Positions 1 through 5,535 of a stretch of 6,396 nt of DNA are shown piece by piece. Position numbers and translations under genes: made by a program. The notes under the pieces were generated by a model. The model was not told where the DNA came from, did not search any database, and worked only from the letters and a program-made list of their open reading frames with translations. The first letter of the stretch is position 1, and each line of letters begins with the position of its first letter. The stretch comes from an uncultured Gemmatimonadota bacterium (GTDB lineage Bacteria > Gemmatimonadota > Gemmatimonadetes > Gemmatimonadales > Gemmatimonadaceae), in assembly GCA_903894655.1 (NCBI GenBank), contig CAITQY010000076.1:1-6396 (forward strand). Direction: 5' to 3'.

Positions 1-1
1 C

Positions 2-517
2 ATCGTCGCGGTCCTGCTGCTGCTGGCGTCGGCTGTTCATCGCGTACTGCTGTACGAAGCCGCCTACGGATTCACCACGGCGCGGCTGTATGCACAAGCG
101 TACATGACGGTGGTGGCCAACGCCCTCGTGCTGCTCGCGGTCGAGGTGGCGCGCACGCTCGACACCGGCCGTTTGTTCCGACGCACGGCCACCGTGGGCG
201 CCGTGCTGTTCGTGGCACTGCTGTACTGGAACCACGAAGCGTGGATCGCGAGGCGCAACATCGACCGCTTCGCCAGCACCGGGAAGCTCGACATCGCGTA
301 TCTCACCCGCGAACTCTCACCCGATGCGCTGCCGACCATCGTCAACGAGCTGGCGTCGCTGCCCGAGCCCACACAGGCTGAGCTGCGTGCGGCGCTGCAG
401 AAGCGCTACACCACCGGCACTACGCTGGCCGACGGTCGTTGGTTCGAGTGGAATCGGTCGCGCATCAGGGCGCGCGTGGCCACAACGCCCAAGTTCAGCA
501 GTGGGCGAATGAAATAG
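2..517 (+). CDS. DUF4153/DUF4173-type membrane protein, C-terminal part (5' end outside window)
   Basis: The reading frame is open from the window edge to a TAG at 515-517 and gives 171 residues without a start. Three hydrophobic stretches are visible at fragment residues ~1-18, ~33-50 and ~61-75. They are followed by a soluble tail of about 95 residues. The order of motifs matches the C-terminus of DUF4153/DUF4173 integral membrane proteins as I know them: YEAAYGFTTARLYAQAYM, then WNHEAWIARRNIDR, then LDIAYLTRELSPDALPTIV, ending near WFEWNRSRIRAR. Proteins of this family are polytopic inner-membrane proteins of unknown biochemical function, and none can be assigned here. The fragment looks intact up to its stop, so the missing part is simply upstream of the window. 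The gene converges on the minus-strand lipoprotein gene, with a strong inverted repeat between them. The family call is from remembered motif pattern, not from a search. Confidence 0.72.
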   Translation: MVAVLLLLASAVHRVLLYEAAYGFTTARLYAQAYMTVVANALVLLAVEVARTLDTGRLFRRTATVGAVLFVALLYWNHEAWIARRNIDRFASTGKLDIAYLTRELSPDALPTIVNELASLPEPTQAELRAALQKRYTTGTTLADGRWFEWNRSRIRARVATTPKFSSGRMK

Positions 518-568
518 AATGCGAGCGCCGCGAGCAGCCGAAGCTCGCCCGACTGCTGCAACGCACGT

Positions 569-667
569 TATACGGCACCCTATCTCACGGTGGCGCCTTC
601 CACCATTAAAGACATCACCATTCTGGAAACCATCAATGACGGCACCTCGATTTATCGCCGTCAGTAA
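569..667 (+). pseudogene. Remnant of an amidohydrolase (YtcJ-like) C-terminus
   Basis: This stretch ends at a TAA (665-667) and encodes about 32 residues including YLTVAPSTIKDITILETIND and a final SIYRRQ. That pattern resembles the extreme C-terminus of metal-dependent amidohydrolases of the YtcJ/amidohydrolase-3 group, whose last beta strands typically read 'NPL.V.P..IKDI.VLETI..GK.VYR'. No gene body precedes it. The 50 bases upstream give unrelated residues in all three frames, and the DUF4173-type gene ends at 517. It lies by coincidence in the same frame as that gene, with one TAG between. Third-position GC is lower (roughly two thirds) than in the neighbouring genes. I infer the tail of a deleted or eroded gene. 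Alternatives are a very short gene starting at GTG 590 or a stop-readthrough tail of the upstream gene. The similarity is judged from memory over only ~30 residues. Confidence 0.45.
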
Positions 668-691
668 ACCAACCACCAGGTGACCAGATAA

Positions 692-733
692 ACGAACGCC
701 GCGAATCGGACACTCCCGATTCGCGGCGTTCGT
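692..733. terminator. Likely bidirectional intrinsic terminator, 18-bp perfect hairpin
   Basis: The arms 692-709 (ACGAACGCCGCGAATCGG) and 716-733 are exact reverse complements around a 6-base loop (ACACTC). The hairpin sits between the converging plus-strand gene(s) ending at 517/667 and the minus-strand gene ending at 847, where a shared terminator is expected. Read on the minus strand the stem is followed by a short T-rich run (TTTATCT). On the plus strand no U-tract follows, so termination is better supported for the minus-strand transcript, although its stop codon is ~110 bp away. Confidence 0.75.
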
Positions 734-846
734 ACGTCCGGACTTCTCCACCCTTAAGTCACTACCACGTTGTAGCCCCGTAATACGGCCGTTCCAGTCA
801 GCGTATCCGCGGGTGGGGGAGCTCGGCGGTGGTGAACGGACCGGCG

Positions 847-1479
847 TTACATTCCATCGTCGGCAAAGCCGGTGGACATCATCCAGCCGGAGAAGTGCCC
901 GATCTTGAAGCTGATGCTACCGCCGACGATGAACGGCGACGCTGTTTCATTGATGAGCACCTGCTGCTTCTGCTCATAAATCTTGCTGCGGTCGGTGAAG
1001 TGACCACCGAAACGACCGTCCCGCGTGGGGTCGTACTTGGTGCCTTTGAGCGTGTGCGAGAGTGTGAGCGGCGTACGGAACACCGTGCCGTGGGGCTCAA
1101 ACTCGTAGACGACCATCGCTCCTGGGAGGGCCGTCATGGTAATCGTCATCGTGTCGCGCGGCAGGGCATTCGCGGGCACCGTGAGGGTGACCCCTAATTC
1201 CTTGATGACGAGCGTGCCGCCCTTGGCGGTAAACCTGGCGCGCGCCGTGAGCGCTTTGGTAATCGGCTTGGTGCGCGCAAGTCCCCACGCCAACCGTTCC
1301 GAGCCCGGCAGGATATTGGCGGCGCGATCGCCCCCAACGTCAGACACCGGCGACGTCGCGGTTTCCATCGAACACGCCGCCACCGCCGCCGCCACCGCCA
1401 CCGCGCCGAGCACACGGGCCAGCCGCGTTAGGCGGACAGCAGGAAACCGGAAGATTCCTGCCTGCTCTTCATTCTTCAT
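847..1479 (-). CDS. Small lipoprotein with a ZU5-like domain
   Basis: The 210-residue product starts with a lipoprotein signal peptide. Basic residues at R11-R22 are followed by a hydrophobic run ~23-35 and a lipobox VAAC with Cys36, so it should be lipidated and membrane-anchored facing the periplasm. After a low-complexity linker (37-80), residues ~83-142 resemble a ZU5 domain. The visible motifs are GGTL (87-90), GVTLTVPANALPRDTMTITM (96-115) and FEPHGTVFRTPLTL (127-140), close to the ZU5 theme 'GG.l.....v.L.vP.gAL......i.l......f.P.G..F..P..L'. ZU5 domains are beta-rich interaction modules found in ankyrins, netrin receptors and many bacterial surface proteins. The remaining ~70 residues have no recognised domain. 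I chose ATG 1479 over the adjacent in-frame TTG at 1482. Only a weak GGACGGG lies upstream as a ribosome site. The gene is monocistronic and divergent from the transporter operon. The biological role is unknown. Confidence 0.8.
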   Translation of the reverse strand: MKNEEQAGIFRFPAVRLTRLARVLGAVAVAAAVAACSMETATSPVSDVGGDRAANILPGSERLAWGLARTKPITKALTARARFTAKGGTLVIKELGVTLTVPANALPRDTMTITMTALPGAMVVYEFEPHGTVFRTPLTLSHTLKGTKYDPTRDGRFGGHFTDRSKIYEQKQQVLINETASPFIVGGSISFKIGHFSGWMMSTGFADDGM

Positions 1480-1517
1480 CAAACCCGTCCGTGGAGATGG
1501 TGAAAATATTGTGACGT

Positions 1518-1542
1518 ATCAGACCAATACTGATGATCAGAC
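1518..1542. promoter_or_regulatory. Cluster of ATCAG/CTGAT half-sites
   Basis: ATCAGAC occurs at 1518-1524 and again at 1536-1542, 18 bp apart. An inverted CTGAT (1530-1534) lies between them. The last two half-sites form the odd palindrome CTGATGATCAG (1530-1540). The cluster lies 40-60 bp upstream of the minus-strand lipoprotein start, a usual place for an operator. No specific regulator can be named, and five-base half-sites are weak evidence on their own. Confidence 0.3.
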
Positions 1543-1558
1543 GCCCGATATACCGTAG

Positions 1559-1588
1559 AGGTAACATCGATACAGGTAACATCTATGC
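1559..1588. repeat. Two-copy 15-bp tandem repeat
   Basis: Copy one is AGGTAACATCGATAC (1559-1573) and copy two, directly abutting, is AGGTAACATCTATGC (1574-1588). They match at 13 of 15 positions, with the first ten identical. The second copy runs into the palindrome at 1585-1600, so the three elements form one compact block about 80-120 bp upstream of the minus-strand lipoprotein start. Direct repeats with a period near 1.5 helical turns can be iterons or operator arrays. The function here is unknown. Confidence 0.6.
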
Positions 1589-1600
1589 TGACGTCAGCAT
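1585..1600. promoter_or_regulatory. 16-bp perfect palindrome, possible operator
   Basis: The sequence ATGCTGACGTCAGCAT equals its own reverse complement. Perfect 8-bp half-sites with no spacer suit a dimeric DNA-binding regulator. The core TGACGT also occurs singly at 1512-1517, nearer the minus-strand gene. The location, between divergent genes and ~106 bp upstream of the ATG at 1479, fits an operator for the lipoprotein gene and/or the transporter operon. Under a random-base model, roughly 0.1 such 16-bp palindrome is expected in a window this long, so chance is not excluded. Confidence 0.4.
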
Positions 1601-1751
1601 GCACTGTCACACCGCTGGCCTGCACTGTTCCACCCAAACACCCATTGCCACAATCGTGACGCGCACACCGTGGCAATCGCATGCCTCGGTCATGGATGAC
1701 AGGGATGTTGTTCACACTGCGATAGGCAAGCGTGAGGCCGGCGGCTGGTCG

Positions 1752-1779
1752 TTCAGCGCGGTGTGCCGACCTCTAAAAT
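1752..1779 (+). promoter_or_regulatory. Possible sigma-70-type promoter for the transporter operon
   Basis: TAAAAT at 1774-1779 matches the -10 consensus at five of six bases. TTCAGC at 1752-1757, with a 16-bp spacer, matches the -35 consensus only weakly (three of six). Transcription would start near 1786 and leave a leader of about 190 nt containing the inverted repeat at 1871-1944. Another, weaker candidate is TCGACA (1870-1875), with TATCCC 18 bp further downstream. Neither is strong. Confidence 0.25.
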
Positions 1780-1870
1780 TGTAGGACGCTGAGGGAGATC
1801 GGAAGGGCGGTGCGACGTGCCAACCTGTGGATTTTCATGGGGATTTTTTAATGATTGTGGATTGATGTCT

Positions 1871-1944
1871 CGACAATTTCAGCTTGCAGCCAGTATCCCC
1901 TGTAAACAACTTCCGTGTCATCTACAGCTAGGCTGGAATTGTTG
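1871..1944 (+). promoter_or_regulatory. Long-range inverted repeat in the presumed 5' leader
   Basis: Bases 1871-1883 (CGACAATTTCAGC) can pair with 1932-1944 (GCTGGAATTGTTG) over 13 consecutive pairs, two of them G-U. Inside the enclosed segment, CTGTA (1900-1904) can pair with TACAG (1923-1927). The structure ends 33 nt before the substrate-binding protein start codon. It could be a leader RNA fold or, as DNA, a binding site. It matches no riboswitch class that I recognise. Confidence 0.35.
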
Positions 1945-1977
1945 CCATCGTCCCTCGCCTCCAACGGTCGACGACTC

Positions 1978-3645
1978 ATGCGCCGCGTTCGTTTCCTTAC
2001 CGGCACGCCCCGCTTTGTGACGGTGCTGGCTCTCGCCGCCGCGGGGTGCTCCTCACCCGAGGCGAAGGAGGGGGATGACAACCGCGCGGCCACCGCGACC
2101 CTCACCATGGTGAGCGCGGCCGATGCCGATGCGTTGATTCCGTCACTGGTGAGTACCACGCAGGGAAAACAGGTGGTCGACCAACTTTTTGATCGCCTGG
2201 CGGAACCCGTCTCTCCCGTGGAGACCGTGGGTGACGGCGGCTTTCGTCCGCAGCTTGCCAATGGCTGGAGCTGGAGCCCCGACTCCCTCTCCATCGCCTT
2301 CGCGATCAACCCCAAGGCACGTTGGCACGACGGCACCCCGGTTCGCGCGGAGGACGTGCGCTTTTCCTTCGCGCTGTACACCGACCCGGCGGTGGCGTCA
2401 CCGCAGCGCGATGTCTTCGAGGGCATTGACTCCGTCACGGTGCGCGATTCGCTCACCGCCGTGGTGTGGTGGCACGCCAGACACCCGGAGCAGTTCTTTC
2501 AGCTGGCCTACAATCTGTTGGTGATGCCCGAGCACCTGCTCGCGTCCATCGCGCGGGACTCGCTGGGCTCCTCCGCCTTTGCCGATCGTCCCGTGGGGTC
2601 AGGGCGCTATCGCTTTGAGCGCTGGGCGCGACAGCAGGCGCTGGTGCTCACCGCCGACCGGTCCAATTACCGCGGGGCACCACAAGTGCAGCGCCTGATT
2701 TGGGTCGTGGCCCCCGATCCCGCCGCGGCGAATCTACGCCTGCTGGCCGGAGAAGCGGACGTGCTCGAGTTGGTACGTGGCGACGCCTACGTGCAAGCCC
2801 GCCAGTCGTCGCGCGTGCGCACCGTGGAGTATCCGTCGCTCGACTACGGCTACCTACTGTTTAACTACGACCGCGCCGTGAGCGGCGTGCCGCGCCTCTT
2901 CGCCGACCACACGTTGCGGGTGGCGCTCACGCAGGCCATTGACCGCAAGGCGATCGTGGCCAATGCCCTCGACTCGCTTGGCAGTGTGGCGATGGGGCCG
3001 TTTACCCATGCCACCGCCGGGGCCGATACCACGCTGCAACAGCTGGCGTTCGACACGGCCGCCGCGTCGCAGGCACTGGACGCACGCGGCTGGCGCCGCG
3101 GTGCCGACGGGCTGCGTCGGAAGGGCGGGCGCGTCCTCACCTTTGACCTGCTGTTTCCATCCACCAGCAGTACGCGGCAGCGCATGGCCGTGCTGCTCCA
3201 AGAGCAATTCAAGCGCATCGGGGTGACGACCACCGTCACCACCGTTGAGCCGGCCGTCTTCGGCGCCCGTCTCGAGGAGGGGACCTTTGACGCCGCCCTC
3301 AACGTCTGGCGCACCGATCCCAGCCCATCCACCATTCGGCAGGTCTGGGGCTCGCCGCGCGGCAGCTCCAGCGGGGCAAACATCGGCGCCAACTTCAGCC
3401 GATACCGCAACGCCACCTTCGACGCACGCATCGACAGCGCGGCCCGGGAGTTCAATCCCACCACGCGACGGGCACTGTTCCGGCGTGCCTGGCAAACGAT
3501 CGTGGACGACGCCGCAGCGGTGTGGCTGTACGAACCGCGGAATGTGGCCGCGGTGCACCGGCGGGTGACACCCACCGATCTGCGCGCCGATGCCTGGTGG
3601 GCGCCGCTCTCCGCGTGGCAGGTCGAGCCCACCACACCGCCGTGA
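1978..3645 (+). CDS. ABC transporter substrate-binding lipoprotein, family 5 (peptide/nickel type)
   Basis: The 555-residue product is a periplasmic solute receptor of the SBP family 5 (DppA/OppA-like) and has that family's usual size. Residues 1-24 form a lipoprotein signal peptide (RR at 2-3, hydrophobic 13-23, lipobox AAGC with Cys24). Family features follow in order: VVDQLFDRLAEP with a downstream LANGWSWSPDSLSIAF, the WHDGTPVRAEDVRFSF block around HDG 117-119, PVGSGRYRFERW, the LRVALTQAIDRKAIVANAL helix at ~313-331, and a C-terminal lobe with RRALFRRAWQTIVDDAAAVWLYEP. I prefer ATG 1978 because it gives a compact signal peptide; an in-frame GTG at 1915 would add 21 unlikely residues. No clear Shine-Dalgarno precedes it. 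The ligand cannot be read from sequence; di/oligopeptides are the default for the family, but sugars, nickel or opines are possible. The stop overlaps the start of the first permease (GTGA), showing one operon. Confidence 0.93.
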   Translation: MRRVRFLTGTPRFVTVLALAAAGCSSPEAKEGDDNRAATATLTMVSAADADALIPSLVSTTQGKQVVDQLFDRLAEPVSPVETVGDGGFRPQLANGWSWSPDSLSIAFAINPKARWHDGTPVRAEDVRFSFALYTDPAVASPQRDVFEGIDSVTVRDSLTAVVWWHARHPEQFFQLAYNLLVMPEHLLASIARDSLGSSAFADRPVGSGRYRFERWARQQALVLTADRSNYRGAPQVQRLIWVVAPDPAAANLRLLAGEADVLELVRGDAYVQARQSSRVRTVEYPSLDYGYLLFNYDRAVSGVPRLFADHTLRVALTQAIDRKAIVANALDSLGSVAMGPFTHATAGADTTLQQLAFDTAAASQALDARGWRRGADGLRRKGGRVLTFDLLFPSTSSTRQRMAVLLQEQFKRIGVTTTVTTVEPAVFGARLEEGTFDAALNVWRTDPSPSTIRQVWGSPRGSSSGANIGANFSRYRNATFDARIDSAAREFNPTTRRALFRRAWQTIVDDAAAVWLYEPRNVAAVHRRVTPTDLRADAWWAPLSAWQVEPTTPP

Positions 3646-4625
3646 CCGCGGGCTGGCGGGTAGGCTACCGGTTGGGGCATGCGTGCGCCGTGATCGCGAC
3701 CACCCTCATCCTCAGCTTCGCCCTGCTCCACGCCGCCCCTGGTGACGCCCTCGCCGCTGACACCGCGCAGGGCGGACGCAGCCCCGCCGCGCGTGCCGAA
3801 CTCCGCCGCCAACGGGGGCTCGATCAGCCCTTCGCGGTGCAGTTGGCCCATTACCTCGGCCGAATCGGACACGGCGATCTGGGCCGGTCCTACACCGACC
3901 AACGATCCGTGCGTGTGGCCGTCATGGAAGCGCTGACCCGCACGCTCCTGCTCACCGGCACGGGCCTCCTGGGAGCCATCGCCTGCGGCCTGCTGGTGGG
4001 CATTCTGCAAGGCTGGCGCAGCGACTGGTGGCTCAGTCGCACGCTCGGTGCCGCCCTCACGGCCGTCTATGCCATGCCCGAGTTCGTCCTCGCCCTGCTT
4101 CTCCTCTCGGTGCTGGCCTACGGCACCGGCTGGTTCCCAATGGGTGGCATGTACGACCCCCTCATCTCGGTCACCGGAACGCCCATGGAGCGCCTGCTGG
4201 ATACCGGACATCACCTGGTGGTGCCGGCGGTGACGCTCGCCCTTGGCTGGGGGGCCGCGGTGAGCCGCCACCAACGGGTGGCCCTGCTCGAAACCGTGGG
4301 CGCCGACTTCATGCGCACCGCCGTCGCCAAAGGCGTGTCACCGTTCCGCCTCCTGCTCCGCCACGGGCTGCGCCCCTCCCTACCCACCGTGGCCGCGGTG
4401 ATTGGCCTCATGCTCCCCGTACTGGCTGGCGGTGCCGTTGTCGTGGAGACGGTCTTCGGCTGGCCCGGCATGGGGTCACTGTTGGTGCGCGCCACCGCCG
4501 CGCGCGACGTCCCTATGGTTGGCGGGGCAATGGTGGTGATCACCACCGCGGTCACCCTGAGTAGCCTTGCCATTGACCTCGCGCTCCACCGCCTCGACCC
4601 GCGCCAGCGCGAGCACGCCCGGTGA
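3642..4625 (+). CDS. DppB-type ABC transporter permease
   Basis: The 327-residue product is an inner-membrane permease of the DppB/OppB/NikB family, one half of the translocation channel. It has a first transmembrane helix at ~12-32 followed by the typical HAAPGD. Next comes a periplasmic loop with LDQPFAVQLAHYLG and GDLGRSYTDQRSV (from residue 78). Further membrane spans lie near 100-122, 135-160, 188-207, 249-272 and 297-317. The EAA-type coupling loop that contacts the ATPase is at ~224-248 (RTAVAKGVSPFRLLLRHGL). VVVETVFGWPGMGSLL follows, as expected for this family. The length is normal. The start is GTG 3642, inside the GTGA overlap with the upstream stop, which implies translational coupling. 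An in-frame ATG at 3522 lies deep in the previous gene and would add 40 residues unlike this family. The partner is the DppC-type permease directly downstream. Confidence 0.94.
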   Translation: MTAGWRVGYRLGHACAVIATTLILSFALLHAAPGDALAADTAQGGRSPAARAELRRQRGLDQPFAVQLAHYLGRIGHGDLGRSYTDQRSVRVAVMEALTRTLLLTGTGLLGAIACGLLVGILQGWRSDWWLSRTLGAALTAVYAMPEFVLALLLLSVLAYGTGWFPMGGMYDPLISVTGTPMERLLDTGHHLVVPAVTLALGWGAAVSRHQRVALLETVGADFMRTAVAKGVSPFRLLLRHGLRPSLPTVAAVIGLMLPVLAGGAVVVETVFGWPGMGSLLVRATAARDVPMVGGAMVVITTAVTLSSLAIDLALHRLDPRQREHAR

Positions 4626-5485
4626 CCGCTCCAGCTCCCACGCGCCACGCCGCACGGCGGCACCGGTGGGCCGTTGTGGCGGCCCTGCTCACGATGTCCC
4701 TCGTTGGCATCGGCGCCATCGGGGCGCCGTGGCTGGCGCCGTACGATCCTACGGCGCAACTCGACCTGCTCACGCTGAAAAATCAAACGCCATCATGGCG
4801 TCACTGGCTTGGCACTGATTCGTTTGCGCGAGATGTCCTTAGCCGTGTGCTCTTCGGCGCACGAACGTCGCTTGGGGTTGCCACACTCTCCACCGCCATT
4901 GCCATGATCACCGGGGGGGCCTGGGGCGCGCTGGCGGCGTCGGTGTCCCCCCGATGGACGCACACCATGATGGGCGCGGTGGATGTGCTCCGCAGCATCC
5001 CGCGGCTTCTGCTCCTGCTCGGCGCCATCGTGGCCTTCGGCGTGATGAGTCCTACCCTCCTCGCGGTCGTGCTTGGCCTCACCTCCTGGACCAGCATCAG
5101 CCGCCTCGTCTTCACCAAAATCCGGGAGCTCGATACCCGGGCCTTCGTTGAGGCGGCTCGCGCGCTGGGACTGTCCCGACCCGTCATCCTGCGCCGACAC
5201 CTGGCGCCCCACCTGCTGGCGCCCCTTGGAGCCGCCGGAACCCTACTGCTGGCAGACCTTCTGGCCATCGAGAGCGGCCTCTCCTTTCTCGGGCTGGGCG
5301 TGAAAGCTCCCATGCCAAGCTGGGGCAACATGGTGCAGGACGCCGTGCCGTTCCTCCAATCGGCCGGGTGGCTCGTCGCCATTCCCTGCCTGCTCATCAT
5401 GGCCATGGTTGGGAGCGCGTCGGCGGTGGCCACCCACGTGGGCGCGGGGAGTCATGCTTTGGCACCCGCGAGCATATACTCCTAA
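4622..5485 (+). CDS. DppC-type ABC transporter permease with atypical C-terminus
   Basis: The 287-residue product is the second channel subunit (DppC/OppC/NikC family). It shows a basic N-terminus, a first membrane helix at ~16-38 leading into LAPYDP, then HWLGTDSFARDVLSRVLFGA from residue 61. The coupling loop EAARALGLSRPVILRRHLAP starts at 177, and the signature ESGLSFLGLGVKAPMPSWGN starts at 217. These are textbook for the family. The last ~30 residues are not: where homologues carry 'NLLGDGLRDALDP', this protein has SASAVATHVGAGSHALAPAS, and no alternative frame restores the motif. It may be a natural divergent tail, an old frameshift or a sequence error. The start is GTG 4622 within a GTGA overlap. 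No ATPase gene follows; the next gene is a TPR protein 50 bp downstream. Confidence 0.93.
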   Translation: MTAPAPTRHAARRHRWAVVAALLTMSLVGIGAIGAPWLAPYDPTAQLDLLTLKNQTPSWRHWLGTDSFARDVLSRVLFGARTSLGVATLSTAIAMITGGAWGALAASVSPRWTHTMMGAVDVLRSIPRLLLLLGAIVAFGVMSPTLLAVVLGLTSWTSISRLVFTKIRELDTRAFVEAARALGLSRPVILRRHLAPHLLAPLGAAGTLLLADLLAIESGLSFLGLGVKAPMPSWGNMVQDAVPFLQSAGWLVAIPCLLIMAMVGSASAVATHVGAGSHALAPASIYS

Positions 5486-5535
5486 CGGCGACGCCTTCCC
5501 GCACCGTTTTCCCCGTTGCCCCCCGCTCTCGTCTT

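Larger units (their letters stand above)
1480..1977. other. Divergent intergenic region with regulatory candidates
   Basis: About 500 bp separate the divergently transcribed lipoprotein gene and transporter operon. Short open frames here (for example 1533-1784 plus, 1479-1715 minus) have unconvincing composition and no recognisable motif. The region is visibly less GC-rich than the flanking genes. It contains, in order: ATCAG/CTGAT half-sites at 1518-1542, a tandem repeat at 1559-1588, a 16-bp palindrome at 1585-1600, a possible promoter at 1752-1779, an AT-rich patch at 1831-1856 and a long-range inverted repeat at 1871-1944. No tRNA, named riboswitch or mobile element is recognised. For the minus-strand gene the AT-rich CAATATTTTC (minus strand, around 1502-1511) could hold a -10 element, but no good -35 is placed for it. 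Confidence 0.6.

Noticed and set aside
778..792. Small palindromes CCGTAATACGG and ACGGCCGT downstream of the lipoprotein gene
   Set aside because: They are short and overlapping and are expected by chance in GC-rich DNA; the 692-733 hairpin is a far better terminator.
1533..1784. Plus-strand 83-codon open frame in the intergenic region
   Set aside because: It has no homology-like motif, an odd His/Thr/Cys-rich composition and no ribosome site, and it overlaps the repeat/palindrome block; treated as non-coding.
1796..1809. AGATCGGAAGGGCG, close to the start of a common Illumina adapter
   Set aside because: The match is 13 of 14 bases with a mismatch and does not continue afterwards; the flanking sequence is continuous in character, so chance is more likely than an assembly chimera.
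1826..1864. Two TGTGGATT words 30 bp apart beside an AT-rich patch, resembling DnaA boxes of an origin
   Set aside because: Each differs from the DnaA-box consensus at two positions, there are only two copies, and no replication gene is present; not enough for an origin.
1915..1977. GTG 1915 as start of the substrate-binding protein
   Set aside because: It would put 21 extra residues ahead of an already complete lipoprotein signal peptide that begins at ATG 1978.
2865..4274. Long minus-strand open frame (about 470 codons) opposite the SBP and DppB genes
   Set aside because: It lies antisense to two well-supported genes, its translation has no recognisable domain and is rich in Arg/Gly/Ala/His as expected for shadow frames in high-GC DNA.
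5459..5480. TTGGCA followed by TATACT, or a TGGCAC-based sigma-54 site, before the TPR gene
   Set aside because: The spacer to TATACT is only 10 bp, too short for sigma-70, and the GG-to-GC spacing is one base short of the sigma-54 requirement with a poor -12 element.
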